Position numbers and translations under genes: made by a program. The notes under the pieces were generated by a model. That model was not told the DNA's origin and searched no databases. It saw only the letters and a list, made by a program, of their open reading frames with translations. Shown one piece after another: positions 1 to 8,179 of a stretch of DNA of 64,000 bases. Source of the stretch: Mycolicibacterium brisbanense (GTDB taxonomy: Bacteria > Actinomycetota > Actinomycetes > Mycobacteriales > Mycobacteriaceae); assembly GCF_001570425.1 (NCBI RefSeq), contig NZ_BCSX01000011.1:124001-188000 (forward strand), given 5' to 3'. Each line of letters opens with the position of its first letter. The first letter of the stretch is position 1.

Positions 1-1133
1 GCGCGCGCGATACCGATCGCGGTGAGGTCTTCCAACGATCGCAGCCGGTGCTGCTCCCAGAGGCGCAGGTGATCTTCCGGTAACGGTTCGCCTGCCGTCC
101 ACTTCCGAAACGCCTGGGCCAGCAGCGCGGCGTCGGCGATCGACTTCGAGGTTCCCGACGCGGTGTGCGGCCGCACCGTGCCGGCCGCATCGCCGATGAC
201 GAACGCAGGCCCGCGCCGCATTCGGGCGCTGGGCAGATCCATCACGGGTTGCAGGAACGGTCGCGACAGCCGGACCAGCCGCGACAACAAGGGCGGCAGA
301 TCGGTTTCTGCCAGCATCAGCAGGGTTGCCATGCTGGCCTCGGCTACGTCCGTCGCGGGCAGGAAGTACTCGTAGCGACGCCCCGACTGTCCGGTCATGA
401 TGCCGTCGAACGCCTCTTCGGAGGCGTTGATGTACCACACCCAGTTGACCCGGCGGCGCCCCGGCGTGGTCTCACCGGCGGGCCCTGGCACCAGATAACA
501 GAGAAACTGAATCCCGTTGACGCTGTACAGAGTGAACCGGTCGGTCAACTCGCTGCTGATATCCGCGGGCAGGTCGTCCTCGATCTCCAAACCCCGCCAC
601 GCCACATAGCCGGCGTACTGCGGACGGGCTTCGGAGATCGATTGGCGCACAGTGGATCCGATGCCATCGGCCCCGATGACCAACGACCAGGTGGAGGTGG
701 TGCCGTCGGCGCACGTGAGGTCGACGTCTTGTTCCCCCGGCGTGACGTCGGTGACGGTGACCCCTTGGCGGTAGTCGACACCGGGGATCCCACCGCGGAA
801 CGTGCGGTAGAGCGTGTCCCAGGCGGTCATGGTCTGTGGCATGGGGAAGGTTCGGGTCGGGCTGTGGCGGTGCAGCAGTTGACGTTCCTGTAGCGCCACG
901 CTGACCGCGGTGGGTTGGACGCCCAAGCGGGACAACAGATATTCGATCTCGGGTTGCATGACGATCCCGGCACCGCGGCCTTCCAGCGGTCCCTCGGTGT
1001 GTTCGAAAATGGTGATGGCGGCGTCGGTGGACCGGCTCAGTTCAGCGGCGGCCGCGAGCCCGGCCAGGGAGCCGCCCACGATCGCGATCTTCCGGGGTGC
1101 GCCGAATTCCCGTACTCCACCAGTGATCGTCAT
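1..1133 (-). CDS. FAD-dependent aromatic hydroxylase, 2,6-dihydroxypyridine hydroxylase-like (3' end cut by window)
   Basis: The open frame starts at an ATG at 1133 and runs off the left edge, so about 377 residues are visible. An N-terminal Rossmann motif VGGSLAGL (residues 19-26) and a late GDAAGTVRPHTASG segment (about residue 313) mark a class A flavoprotein monooxygenase. The RPHTASG stretch resembles the 2,6-dihydroxypyridine 3-hydroxylase branch rather than PobA. It is a paralogue of the hydroxylase at 15595-16788, with matching FAD motifs. Such enzymes hydroxylate aromatic or heteroaromatic rings using NAD(P)H and O2 in the cytoplasm; the substrate here is unknown. A 20-bp palindrome lies 52 bp upstream of the start, so LuxR-type control is plausible. 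Confidence 0.85.
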   Translation of the reverse strand, partial: MTITGGVREFGAPRKIAIVGGSLAGLAAAAELSRSTDAAITIFEHTEGPLEGRGAGIVMQPEIEYLLSRLGVQPTAVSVALQERQLLHRHSPTRTFPMPQTMTAWDTLYRTFRGGIPGVDYRQGVTVTDVTPGEQDVDLTCADGTTSTWSLVIGADGIGSTVRQSISEARPQYAGYVAWRGLEIEDDLPADISSELTDRFTLYSVNGIQFLCYLVPGPAGETTPGRRRVNWVWYINASEEAFDGIMTGQSGRRYEYFLPATDVAEASMATLLMLAETDLPPLLSRLVRLSRPFLQPVMDLPSARMRRGPAFVIGDAAGTVRPHTASGTSKSIADAALLAQAFRKWTAGEPLPEDHLRLWEQHRLRSLEDLTAIGIAR

Positions 1134-1185
1134 GCGGCCTCCCGGGTTCCGTGCGTCTGTTCTCCCACGGCGAGGCAGGCGACGT

Positions 1186-1205
1186 CATCAGTCACCTGAC
1201 TGATG
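1186..1205. promoter_or_regulatory. Palindromic operator candidate, copy 1
   Basis: The sequence CATCAGTCA-CC-TGACTGATG is a perfect inverted repeat with 9-bp arms. It sits between the divergent hydroxylase (start 1133) and VOC lipoprotein (start 1330). The same motif recurs at 3249, 8106 and 11789, always upstream of genes in this cluster, so it is probably the binding site of a local regulator. The LuxR-family protein at 4301-7096 is the leading candidate. Confidence 0.75.
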
Positions 1206-1329
1206 GGCAAGACGGGGCGCTCGGATATACAGGGTGCGGAACACCGCGCGCCGAGAGGAGCACGATCAGGGACGACGGCCCTTGTCGGCCTCCTGGCTGT
1301 CCGGTGAATCTCAGACTGGGAGGAACTCG

Positions 1330-2250
1330 ATGAACAGCTGGACCCGACTGCGCTGGGCCGCAGCGACTCTCGCAGTAGCCACGACCGCGGCGTGCGGCGG
1401 TTCTCAGACTCCCGCGCAGCCGACAACGAGCGCCACCACCGAAGTCGGCAGTCAAGCAGTAGGCCCGCAGTATGACAGCGTTCATGTGTACGTCCAGCCC
1501 GGTCGGCTGGATGCGTTCGTGAGCAGTTGGCTGGCGACGTTCGGGGGTACCGCCAAACCGGCTGCGGTCGTCACCGTCACCCCGACGCCCAGCCAGACCA
1601 GGTCGCAGCTGATCCTGTCACCCGTAGGCACCGTCTCCGCCTTCGAGTTCATCTCTGCGGTGCCCTACCCGTTCGGTACCGAACGCACTGGATGGCTGAT
1701 GGGCAACCTCGACGCCGGCGTTGAGCAGGCGCGCGACGCTGGGGCTGCGGTCGTCGTGGCTCCGTTCGCCGATCCGATCGGTCGGGATGCCATCGTCCAG
1801 TTCCCGGGCGGCGTCAACGCCCAGCTGTATTGGCACACAACCCCTCCCAGCTATCCACCACTTGCGACAGTGCCTGACAACCGGATTTACCTGCCGGCCG
1901 ACTCGGTCGACAAATTCCTGCCGTCCTACCCGAGTTTCACGCAAGGAACACTTGACGCCGACACGACCTCTGCTGACGGCGCGCTTATCGGCAAGCCGGG
2001 CACGACTTTCCGTCACATCCACCTCAGCTCGCCCTTCGGAAACACAGCAGTATTCGTTACCGATGGCCAGTTGCCGTACCCGTACGGTCATGAGCTCGCG
2101 GGGTATCAGGTCGCCGACGTCGCGGCTACCGTCGCCAAAGCGACAGCAGCGGGGGCCCAGGTATTGGTGCCCGCCGCCCGCATCGGCGCCACCACCGCGG
2201 CGATGCTGCAATGGCCCGGTGGTTATATCGCCGAAATACACAACGGCTGA
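1330..2250 (+). CDS. Probable lipoprotein with tandem VOC (glyoxalase-fold) domains
   Basis: The ATG at 1330 is preceded by GGGAGGAACTCG, a good ribosome site, and gives 306 residues. The N-terminus has a hydrophobic segment ending TTAAC, with Cys22 as probable lipidation site; the -3 residue is Thr, so the lipobox is imperfect. The rest reads as two vicinal-oxygen-chelate modules, about residues 55-165 and 195-306, each ending in a FPGG or WPGG-type strand typical of the fold. VOC proteins bind metals and small substrates; an exported member could act as a binding protein or extracytoplasmic enzyme. It diverges from the FAD hydroxylase across operator copy 1 and converges on the NmrA-type gene. 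Confidence 0.7.
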   Translation: MNSWTRLRWAAATLAVATTAACGGSQTPAQPTTSATTEVGSQAVGPQYDSVHVYVQPGRLDAFVSSWLATFGGTAKPAAVVTVTPTPSQTRSQLILSPVGTVSAFEFISAVPYPFGTERTGWLMGNLDAGVEQARDAGAAVVVAPFADPIGRDAIVQFPGGVNAQLYWHTTPPSYPPLATVPDNRIYLPADSVDKFLPSYPSFTQGTLDADTTSADGALIGKPGTTFRHIHLSSPFGNTAVFVTDGQLPYPYGHELAGYQVADVAATVAKATAAGAQVLVPAARIGATTAAMLQWPGGYIAEIHNG

Positions 2251-2269
2251 CGCAAAACACACTCAGCCG
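2244..2269. terminator. Stem-loop spanning two convergent stop codons
   Basis: CGGCTGA (2244-2250) pairs with TCAGCCG (2263-2269) across a 12-nt loop. The TGA stop of the VOC gene is in the left arm and the TGA stop of the minus-strand NmrA gene is in the right arm. There is no U-tract, so termination activity is uncertain. Confidence 0.4.
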
Positions 2270-3105
2270 GTGACGGTTTCGTCCAACCAATCCTCGAAAC
2301 GCTGCCAGCCGATCTCCGGATAAGTCTGCCGCAGTCGCACGATGTCGGCGCTGTAGCCGTGTTCGGACAGATAGGTGAACATTGCCCGCATGTCGGGGGA
2401 TCCGATGCGGGCCGGGTCGAGTGTGATGAGTTCGATTGGTCGGCCCACAGATTGCTCCAGGGCGGCGGTCATCTGGCGCGGTGTCGGCGCGTCGGACGCC
2501 ACGTCGATGCGGGACCCGATGAAGCGCTGCGGATCATGCAGAACCGTGGCCACGAACCGGCCGAGGTCGCGGCGGGAGAGTTGCTGCAGCGGCGTCGTGG
2601 GCGGAATCGGTAGGGAGAATCTGCCGGTCCGTAGTTCGTCGAGACCACCGAGCATGTTGTCGTAGAAGTAGGTGGGGCCGACGATGGTGTAGGGCACACC
2701 GGATTCGGCAAGCGCTGTTTCGATCGCTGCTTTGCTCTCGAAGTGCGGGATCCCGGTGTGCTGATCGGCATTGGCCACCGACGAGAAGACCAAGTGCGGC
2801 ACTTGAGCTTTGGCGGCGGCCGTGACCATGTTGAGGCCTTGCTCCAGCTCGGCGTCCGGGCCGTCCTCGAACGGTGTGGTGACCGCGAAGACTCCGGTGG
2901 CATCAGCGAATGCGCGGACCAGGGCGTCGATATCGGCAAGGTCGGCTGTCGCCACCTCGACACCCGTCTGTGAAAGATGTTGTGCCCGGGGCGAATGAGG
3001 ATTGCGGGTGACCGCCCGAACATGTGATCCGCGGTGCTGGAGGGCGGCTGCGACGGCGCCGCCCGTTGCTCCGGTCGCACCGATGACCGCGTATGTTGCT
3101 GGCAA
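2263..3105 (-). CDS. NmrA-family NAD(P)-binding oxidoreductase
   Basis: The protein reads (M)PATYAVIGATGATGG at its start; GATGATGG (about residues 9-16) is the dinucleotide-binding loop of NmrA or atypical short-chain dehydrogenases. I chose the TTG at 3105 because GAAAGGAAATAGGACC precedes it and the fold starts immediately after. A longer in-frame reading to 3285 would cover the operator at 3249. The product is about 280 residues, normal for the family. NmrA-like proteins are quinone or ketone reductases or redox sensors; substrate unknown. It is divergent from the hydrolase at 3357 across operator copy 2. It is a distant relative of the frameshifted NmrA-like gene at 61.5 kb. Confidence 0.8.
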   Translation of the reverse strand: MPATYAVIGATGATGGAVAAALQHRGSHVRAVTRNPHSPRAQHLSQTGVEVATADLADIDALVRAFADATGVFAVTTPFEDGPDAELEQGLNMVTAAAKAQVPHLVFSSVANADQHTGIPHFESKAAIETALAESGVPYTIVGPTYFYDNMLGGLDELRTGRFSLPIPPTTPLQQLSRRDLGRFVATVLHDPQRFIGSRIDVASDAPTPRQMTAALEQSVGRPIELITLDPARIGSPDMRAMFTYLSEHGYSADIVRLRQTYPEIGWQRFEDWLDETVTG

Positions 3106-3248
3106 GGTCCTATTTCCTTTCACTCGGAGAGCGGGCGCGGATCGGACACGTCGAGCGCCCATGTCACCGACGGTCACGAGGCCGGCAGAAGACATGAGTC
3201 GCTGGACTGGCCCTCCATGGTGAGTCTCAGCGTCGTGCGGCCCCACGT

Positions 3249-3268
3249 CATCAGTCGAATGACTGACG
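3249..3268. promoter_or_regulatory. Palindromic operator candidate, copy 2
   Basis: CATCAGTCG-AA-TGACTGACG matches the cluster motif with one mismatch per arm, the two mismatches being symmetric. It lies in the 251-bp gap between the divergent NmrA-type gene (start 3105) and the hydrolase (start 3357), 88 bp upstream of the latter. Confidence 0.7.
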
Positions 3269-3356
3269 AGGTTCAGGATGAACATCCGGGTGTACGCGTC
3301 GCGGCGTAAGGTTGGAACGCTGCGGGTGAGGCCGCCGCATTGTCAGGGAGGACGTC

Positions 3357-4304
3357 GTGAGCCGGGACGTTGTGCTGGATCCGACCATCGCGCGGCTGGT
3401 CGATGCGATGGCGATTCCACCGACCCTCGGACAACTGGGCCCGCAGGACGGCAGGCTGGCCCTGCGCGAAGCGCAGCAGAGCTCCATCGAGCAGCCCGGA
3501 ACTGCGGCGCGGTTCCACACCGCCCCTGTCGGCCCTTCCGACCTGGTGGGGTTCTGGGTGGTGCGGCCGCTCGGCGTGGCAGGACCGTTGCCTGCGGTCG
3601 TGTACATCCACGGCGGCCGTTTCATGTTCGGTGACGCCGATACCCACGGTCGTATCGTCGGGGCCATCGCGACGAGTTGCGCCGCGGCGGTCATCGTGCC
3701 CGAATACAGCCGCACTCCCGAAGCCCGCCACCCGGTCGCGTTGGAAGAGTGCTACGCGACCCTGCTGTGGATCCGGGACAACGCCGAGTCGATCTCTATC
3801 GATCCGAAAGCCATTGCACTGGCCGGAGATTGTGCGGGAGCCAACATCGCCGCGGCCATGAGTATGGTGTGCAAAACCCGTGGCGGACCCCGGATTCGAG
3901 CTCAGCTGCTGTACTACCCGCCGACCGACGCGCGGTGCGAGTATCCGTCCCACGAGATGTTCGCCGAGGATTATCTGCTGGGCAGCGACGAGCAGGCCTG
4001 GTACTGGGAGCACTACTGTGACGGCGATCCGGACGATCCCACCGTCTCCCCGGTACGTGCCGCACCGGCGGATCTCGCGGGCCTGCCCCCGACCCTGATC
4101 GTCACAGCCGAGGCCGATGTCGTGCGCGACGAAGGTGAGGCATTCGCAGCTCTGCTGCGCGCGGCAGGGGTGCCGGTGACCTGCACCCGCTACTTGGGGA
4201 CCGTGCATGACTTCGTGGTGCTCAGTCAGTTGAGCCAAACACCTTCGGCCCGTGCGGCACTGGATCAAGGTATCCGGTTCCTCAGCCAGGCGATACGTCC
4301 GTGA
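3357..4304 (+). CDS. HSL-type alpha/beta-hydrolase with Cys in the nucleophile position
   Basis: The GTG at 3357 follows AGGGAGGACGTC, giving 315 residues. The hormone-sensitive-lipase fold is shown by the oxyanion motif HGGR (His85) and by an acid and histidine in the right places (Asp254 in EADVVRDEGE, His284 in TVHDF). The nucleophile elbow, normally GDSAGG, reads GDCAGA with Cys159 in place of serine. The enzyme may therefore be a thiol hydrolase, an altered-chemistry enzyme, or weakly active. The stop overlaps the start of the LuxR gene (GTGA at 4301-4304), so the two are translationally coupled. A paralogue at 7102-8052 lies on the other side of the regulator. Confidence 0.85.
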   Translation: MSRDVVLDPTIARLVDAMAIPPTLGQLGPQDGRLALREAQQSSIEQPGTAARFHTAPVGPSDLVGFWVVRPLGVAGPLPAVVYIHGGRFMFGDADTHGRIVGAIATSCAAAVIVPEYSRTPEARHPVALEECYATLLWIRDNAESISIDPKAIALAGDCAGANIAAAMSMVCKTRGGPRIRAQLLYYPPTDARCEYPSHEMFAEDYLLGSDEQAWYWEHYCDGDPDDPTVSPVRAAPADLAGLPPTLIVTAEADVVRDEGEAFAALLRAAGVPVTCTRYLGTVHDFVVLSQLSQTPSARAALDQGIRFLSQAIRP

Positions 4305-7096
4305 CGACCATCCCGGCCCTACCCGTCGTCGGCCGCAATAAGCTCACCCGCCTCGTGACCGCCGTCGCATCGGGTGCAGGCGCCGCACCGCGGGCGATTA
4401 TTTTGGTCGGCGAACCGGGCATCGGCAAGTCGACGCTGTTGAGGCACGCCATGGCCGAGGTGACGGCACCGGCACGCGTGCTGTTCGCCGGCGGCACGGA
4501 GCCCGACCAGGTTCCTCCGTTCACCGCACTGGCCGAACTGATCCGTCCCATCATCGAGCGGAGCGCCGAACTCCCAGCCGAATTCCGAAGTGCTCTGTCG
4601 GACGTGGTGGCCGTGCAGGCCGATTCGGCGACGCACGGACCGGCGTTGATCCAGCAGGCCGTGCTGGCGCTGCTGGCAGCCGCGGCGGCTCAACAACCGC
4701 TGGTGCTGGTGCTCGACGATTTCGACCGGTTCGAACCGGATTCGCGTCAGGTGCTCAGCTATGTGATCGGCCGGGTACCGCATCTGCCCGTCCGCATGCT
4801 GATGAGTGCCCGGCGGGTGGACCTGTTGCGTGGCATCGACCGATCGGTGGTGGTGGTCGAGGTCACACCGCTGTCTGATGCGGAGTCGGCCGAGGTGATC
4901 GAGGCGCAGTCCGTGGTGCCCGACGCCAGCGTGCGAGGGGAGATCATCCGCTGGTCCGGGGGAAATCCGTTGGCGCTCATCGAGTCCGCGCGGTTCTACG
5001 GCAAGTCCGGTTCGGCGAGCTTCCGGGGTAACCACATGGTAGGGAGCGGGTTCGCGCACACGCTGTTCGCCGCGCAGCTGCGTGAGCTGCCTGCGGACGC
5101 CCGCAGGCTCGCGCTGTTCGCTGCTGCGGGGGCCGGCTATGAAACCATCGACACCATCACCGCCGCAGCAGGTTTCGGCGGGGAGCTGGCCCGTTGGGAG
5201 CCGGCGATCGCGGCCGGCCTGGTGATGATCGGTGACGATCGCCGGGTGCGATTCAGTCACCCTCTGCTGCGCACGGTGGCCTACAGCGAAGGTGATCTCG
5301 ACGAGCGGCGTGCCGCCCATGTGGCGCTCGCCGCGTCACCGCATCTCGACGTGTCCTGTCGGGCCTGGCATCTCGCGGCCGCTGCCTCAGGGCCTGACGA
5401 GATGGTCGCCACACTACTGGAGCAAGGTGCCGAACAGTCGCGGCTGCGTGGTGGTTATCTGGAGGTCGCGCGGGCGATGCAGCGCGCCGGTGAGCTGAGT
5501 CCGGGCGCCGCCGACGCCGCCCGCCGGTTCACGCTCGCTTCGGCGGCAGCCAACTTCGGCGGTGATCCGGCCTGGGCACTGGCATTGAGTGCGAGTGCCG
5601 TCCGTAGTTCGAGCGATCCCGAGGTCGTCGGGCACGCAGCGCTGACCCGGGCCTCGATCCTCGTGCAATCCGCCCGGCCGTCAGAAGCTGCCGACCTGAT
5701 CCGAAGTACCCTCGACGGATCACGCCCGGCCAATACCCAGCTGCGGCTGTCGTTGATGTACGTCGCGGCGTCGGCCGCGTACTACTCCGGTGAACTTGCG
5801 CATCGAACGCATCTGCGGCGTTGGCTCGACGAGACCGCTGACGACATTCTCGACGAGAGTGCCTTCCCCACACCCTTACCCGCTGAGTTGGGGCCGCTGC
5901 AGCGTGCCTACATCGCGATGTACGCCGACAGCGCGGCGACGGCACACACCCGGCCCGCACCGTGGGATCGGCGCTGGCTGCAACCGATGTCCGCGCCGGT
6001 CGAACCGTACCGCCGGCTCATCGTCGGGGCGATGGCCTACGCCACCGAAGAGAGTTCGCTGGCTGTCACCGAGCTCCGGGAGGGGATCGACCAGCTCAAG
6101 TCGGCGGGCGGTCTGCGGGGATTCACCTACGCGATGGCCGCCCTGGGCTGGGCACTGCACGACACCGGCCGCTGGGCGGAACTCCGGAGATTGCTCGATG
6201 AGACCGAGACCCTCTGCGCGGTATACGATCTGGCCCTGCTCCATGCCGAGAGCAGTGCCGTGCGGGCGCATCTGCTCGCCTGCCTCGGCGACACCACTGG
6301 CTCGGAAGCGGCATTGCGGGCGGCGGCCCGGGTCGGAGCCGGCGACGGCGCCGCCGCGACAGCCGTCTCGCTTCTCCGCGCCGGCGGTTGGAATGCTTTG
6401 GCCCGCGGCGATTTTCACGACGCATACCGCACGTTTCGGCAGTTGTTCGACGCTGACGGCGAGCCGACGCACTTCGTGCTGTCCCATCGCGGGATCGCCG
6501 ATCTGGCCTGGTCGGGCGCGCGCAGCGGGCAAGCGGACGAGGTACGGCCGCTGGTCGTGTCGATCGGACGGCAGATGGGATCGAATCCCCCTGTGAGACT
6601 GAGACTTCTGCGCCACCAGGCACTCGCACTGACCACGTCGACTCATCTCGCCGAGAGGCACTACCGGCTGGCTGTGTTCGATCCGGCGGGAGACCAGTGG
6701 CCGATGGAGCGTGCCCGCGCCCGGCTCCACTACGGGGAGTGGCTGCGCCGGGTCCGGCGGCCCGCCGAGGCGCGCACTCAGCTGACCGCGGCGCTGGAGG
6801 TGTTCGACCGGCTCGGCGCTACGCCGTTCGTCCAGATCGCGCAGGCCGAGCTGCGGGCCTCCGGAGTCGCGGCGTCGTCGTCCACCATGGCGGTCGAAGG
6901 GCTGGATTCCCTCACGGCTCAGGAGCGTCAGATCGTCGCCATGGCTGCGTCCGGTCTCACCAACCGGGAGATCGGTCAGCGACTGAATCTGTCACCCCGG
7001 ACCATCGCCTCGCATCTGTACAACGTGTATCCCAAGCTCGGCGTCAGCCGTCGCCACCAGCTCCGCGACATCGTCGCTCGCGACGTACCCGGCTGA
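4301..7096 (+). CDS. LuxR-family (LAL/MalT-like) transcriptional regulator with N-terminal ATPase
   Basis: This 931-residue protein has a P-loop GEPGIGKS (37-44), a Walker B-like LVLVLDDFDRFE near residue 145, a long helical middle consistent with TPR-like repeats, and a C-terminal LuxR helix-turn-helix (LTAQERQIVAMAASGLTNRE onward, about 870-925). That is the architecture of large ATP-binding LuxR regulators, which are usually effector-dependent activators. It is coupled to the upstream hydrolase by a 4-bp overlap and converges on the second hydrolase. Its central place among four copies of a 20-bp palindrome makes it the likeliest protein to bind that motif; this is inference. Confidence 0.9.
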   Translation: MTTIPALPVVGRNKLTRLVTAVASGAGAAPRAIILVGEPGIGKSTLLRHAMAEVTAPARVLFAGGTEPDQVPPFTALAELIRPIIERSAELPAEFRSALSDVVAVQADSATHGPALIQQAVLALLAAAAAQQPLVLVLDDFDRFEPDSRQVLSYVIGRVPHLPVRMLMSARRVDLLRGIDRSVVVVEVTPLSDAESAEVIEAQSVVPDASVRGEIIRWSGGNPLALIESARFYGKSGSASFRGNHMVGSGFAHTLFAAQLRELPADARRLALFAAAGAGYETIDTITAAAGFGGELARWEPAIAAGLVMIGDDRRVRFSHPLLRTVAYSEGDLDERRAAHVALAASPHLDVSCRAWHLAAAASGPDEMVATLLEQGAEQSRLRGGYLEVARAMQRAGELSPGAADAARRFTLASAAANFGGDPAWALALSASAVRSSSDPEVVGHAALTRASILVQSARPSEAADLIRSTLDGSRPANTQLRLSLMYVAASAAYYSGELAHRTHLRRWLDETADDILDESAFPTPLPAELGPLQRAYIAMYADSAATAHTRPAPWDRRWLQPMSAPVEPYRRLIVGAMAYATEESSLAVTELREGIDQLKSAGGLRGFTYAMAALGWALHDTGRWAELRRLLDETETLCAVYDLALLHAESSAVRAHLLACLGDTTGSEAALRAAARVGAGDGAAATAVSLLRAGGWNALARGDFHDAYRTFRQLFDADGEPTHFVLSHRGIADLAWSGARSGQADEVRPLVVSIGRQMGSNPPVRLRLLRHQALALTTSTHLAERHYRLAVFDPAGDQWPMERARARLHYGEWLRRVRRPAEARTQLTAALEVFDRLGATPFVQIAQAELRASGVAASSSTMAVEGLDSLTAQERQIVAMAASGLTNREIGQRLNLSPRTIASHLYNVYPKLGVSRRHQLRDIVARDVPG

Positions 7097-7106
7097 GCGG
7101 CTCAGC
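7092..7106. terminator. Short stem-loop containing both convergent stop codons
   Basis: GCTGAG-CGG-CTCAGC is a perfect 6-bp stem with a 3-nt loop. It contains the TGA of the LuxR gene (7094-7096) and the stop of the minus-strand hydrolase (7102-7104). It lacks a U-tract, so its role as a terminator is tentative. Confidence 0.4.
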
Positions 7107-8052
7107 TTCCGAACGCTGTGGTCAACGCCGACGTTGCCTGTGCCATGGCGGCGCGGGCGGGACTGGACCGGCACAGCGCGTCGAGCACCACGAATCCGTG
7201 GATGACCGAGCCGTAGCGGACTGCCGTTGTCGGAGCACCCGCGGCAAACAGCTTCGCGGCGAACGCCTCACCCTCGTCGCGCACCACGTCCGCCTCCGCG
7301 GTGACGATCAAAGACGCTGGGAAGCGGGCGAGTTCGTCCATGCTGGTATGCAGAGGGGAGACGGCGGGATGGCTGCGGTTCACACCATCGGGCGCGTACT
7401 GATCCCAGCACCACCGCATGGTGGTGCTGTGCAGGTGGTATCCCCGACTGAATGTGCGGTGTGATTCGGTGTCGCAGGACGCGTCGGTGATGGGACAGAA
7501 TCCGATGAACTGTCTGACAGTCATGTCCCTGTGCCGCAGGCAGTTCAATGTCAGGGCGATGGCCATCGTGGCGCCGACGCCGTCACCGCCGACGGCGACT
7601 CTGGTGGTGTCGAGCCCGTGGCGGGCGCCCTGGGCGAACACCCACCGTGCGACGGCGCAAATCTGATTGAGTGCAACGGGGTAGCGGGCCTCGGGTGCCA
7701 GAGCGTATTCGGGAAACACCACGGCGGCACCGGTGTGGGCCGCCAGCTCGCCCACCAGGCGGTCATGGCTGCGGGCGCCGCCGAACACCCATCCGCCGCC
7801 GTGCACGTAGATGAGCACCGGAAGTCGGCCACCGAGGTTCGGTGGCAAGACAATTCGGAGGGGTACCCGTCCCGCCGCGCTCGCGACGGTGAACCAAACA
7901 TCCGACACCACAGCGGGTTGGTGCTGCCAGCCGTCGACGATCCGCCGACCCACGGCCGGCTCGACCGAATCCAGTTGCGGCAAGGCGGCCGTCTTCGCCA
8001 AGAAAGCCTGCGTCGCCGGTTCGAGAACCGTACTGCGAGGATTGACGATCAA
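7102..8052 (-). CDS. HSL-type alpha/beta-hydrolase lacking the catalytic serine
   Basis: A TTG start at 8052 preceded by GAGGGGGACGCCG gives 316 residues. The canonical oxyanion motif HGGGW (His84) and the acid/His pair (Asp255 in EADVVRDEGE, His285 in SVIHGF) are present. The elbow reads GGDGVGA, so Gly158 stands where the nucleophilic Ser should be. It is clearly paralogous to the protein at 3357-4304, whose elbow is GDCAGA. Loss of the nucleophile argues against ordinary esterase activity; it could be a binding protein, a lyase-like enzyme or a partner of its paralogue. Operator copy 3 lies 53 bp upstream. Confidence 0.82.
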   Translation of the reverse strand: MIVNPRSTVLEPATQAFLAKTAALPQLDSVEPAVGRRIVDGWQHQPAVVSDVWFTVASAAGRVPLRIVLPPNLGGRLPVLIYVHGGGWVFGGARSHDRLVGELAAHTGAAVVFPEYALAPEARYPVALNQICAVARWVFAQGARHGLDTTRVAVGGDGVGATMAIALTLNCLRHRDMTVRQFIGFCPITDASCDTESHRTFSRGYHLHSTTMRWCWDQYAPDGVNRSHPAVSPLHTSMDELARFPASLIVTAEADVVRDEGEAFAAKLFAAGAPTTAVRYGSVIHGFVVLDALCRSSPARAAMAQATSALTTAFGS

Positions 8053-8105
8053 CGGCGTCCCCCTCGTTCGGCCCTTTCAGTATCCGTGACGGGCCGTGCC
8101 GAGGA

Positions 8106-8125
8106 CATCAGTCAAGTGACGGCTC
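8106..8125. promoter_or_regulatory. Palindromic operator candidate, copy 3 (degenerate right arm)
   Basis: CATCAGTCA-AG-TGACGGCTC keeps the full left arm but only six of nine right-arm positions. It is 53 bp upstream of the hydrolase start at 8052, nearly the same distance as copies 1 and 4 from their genes, which supports it being functional. Confidence 0.55.
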
Positions 8126-8179
8126 CGGCTGCGCGAAAACCGCGGCGATCGAGGACAATCCGCTGTGGCTGGTGTGGAT

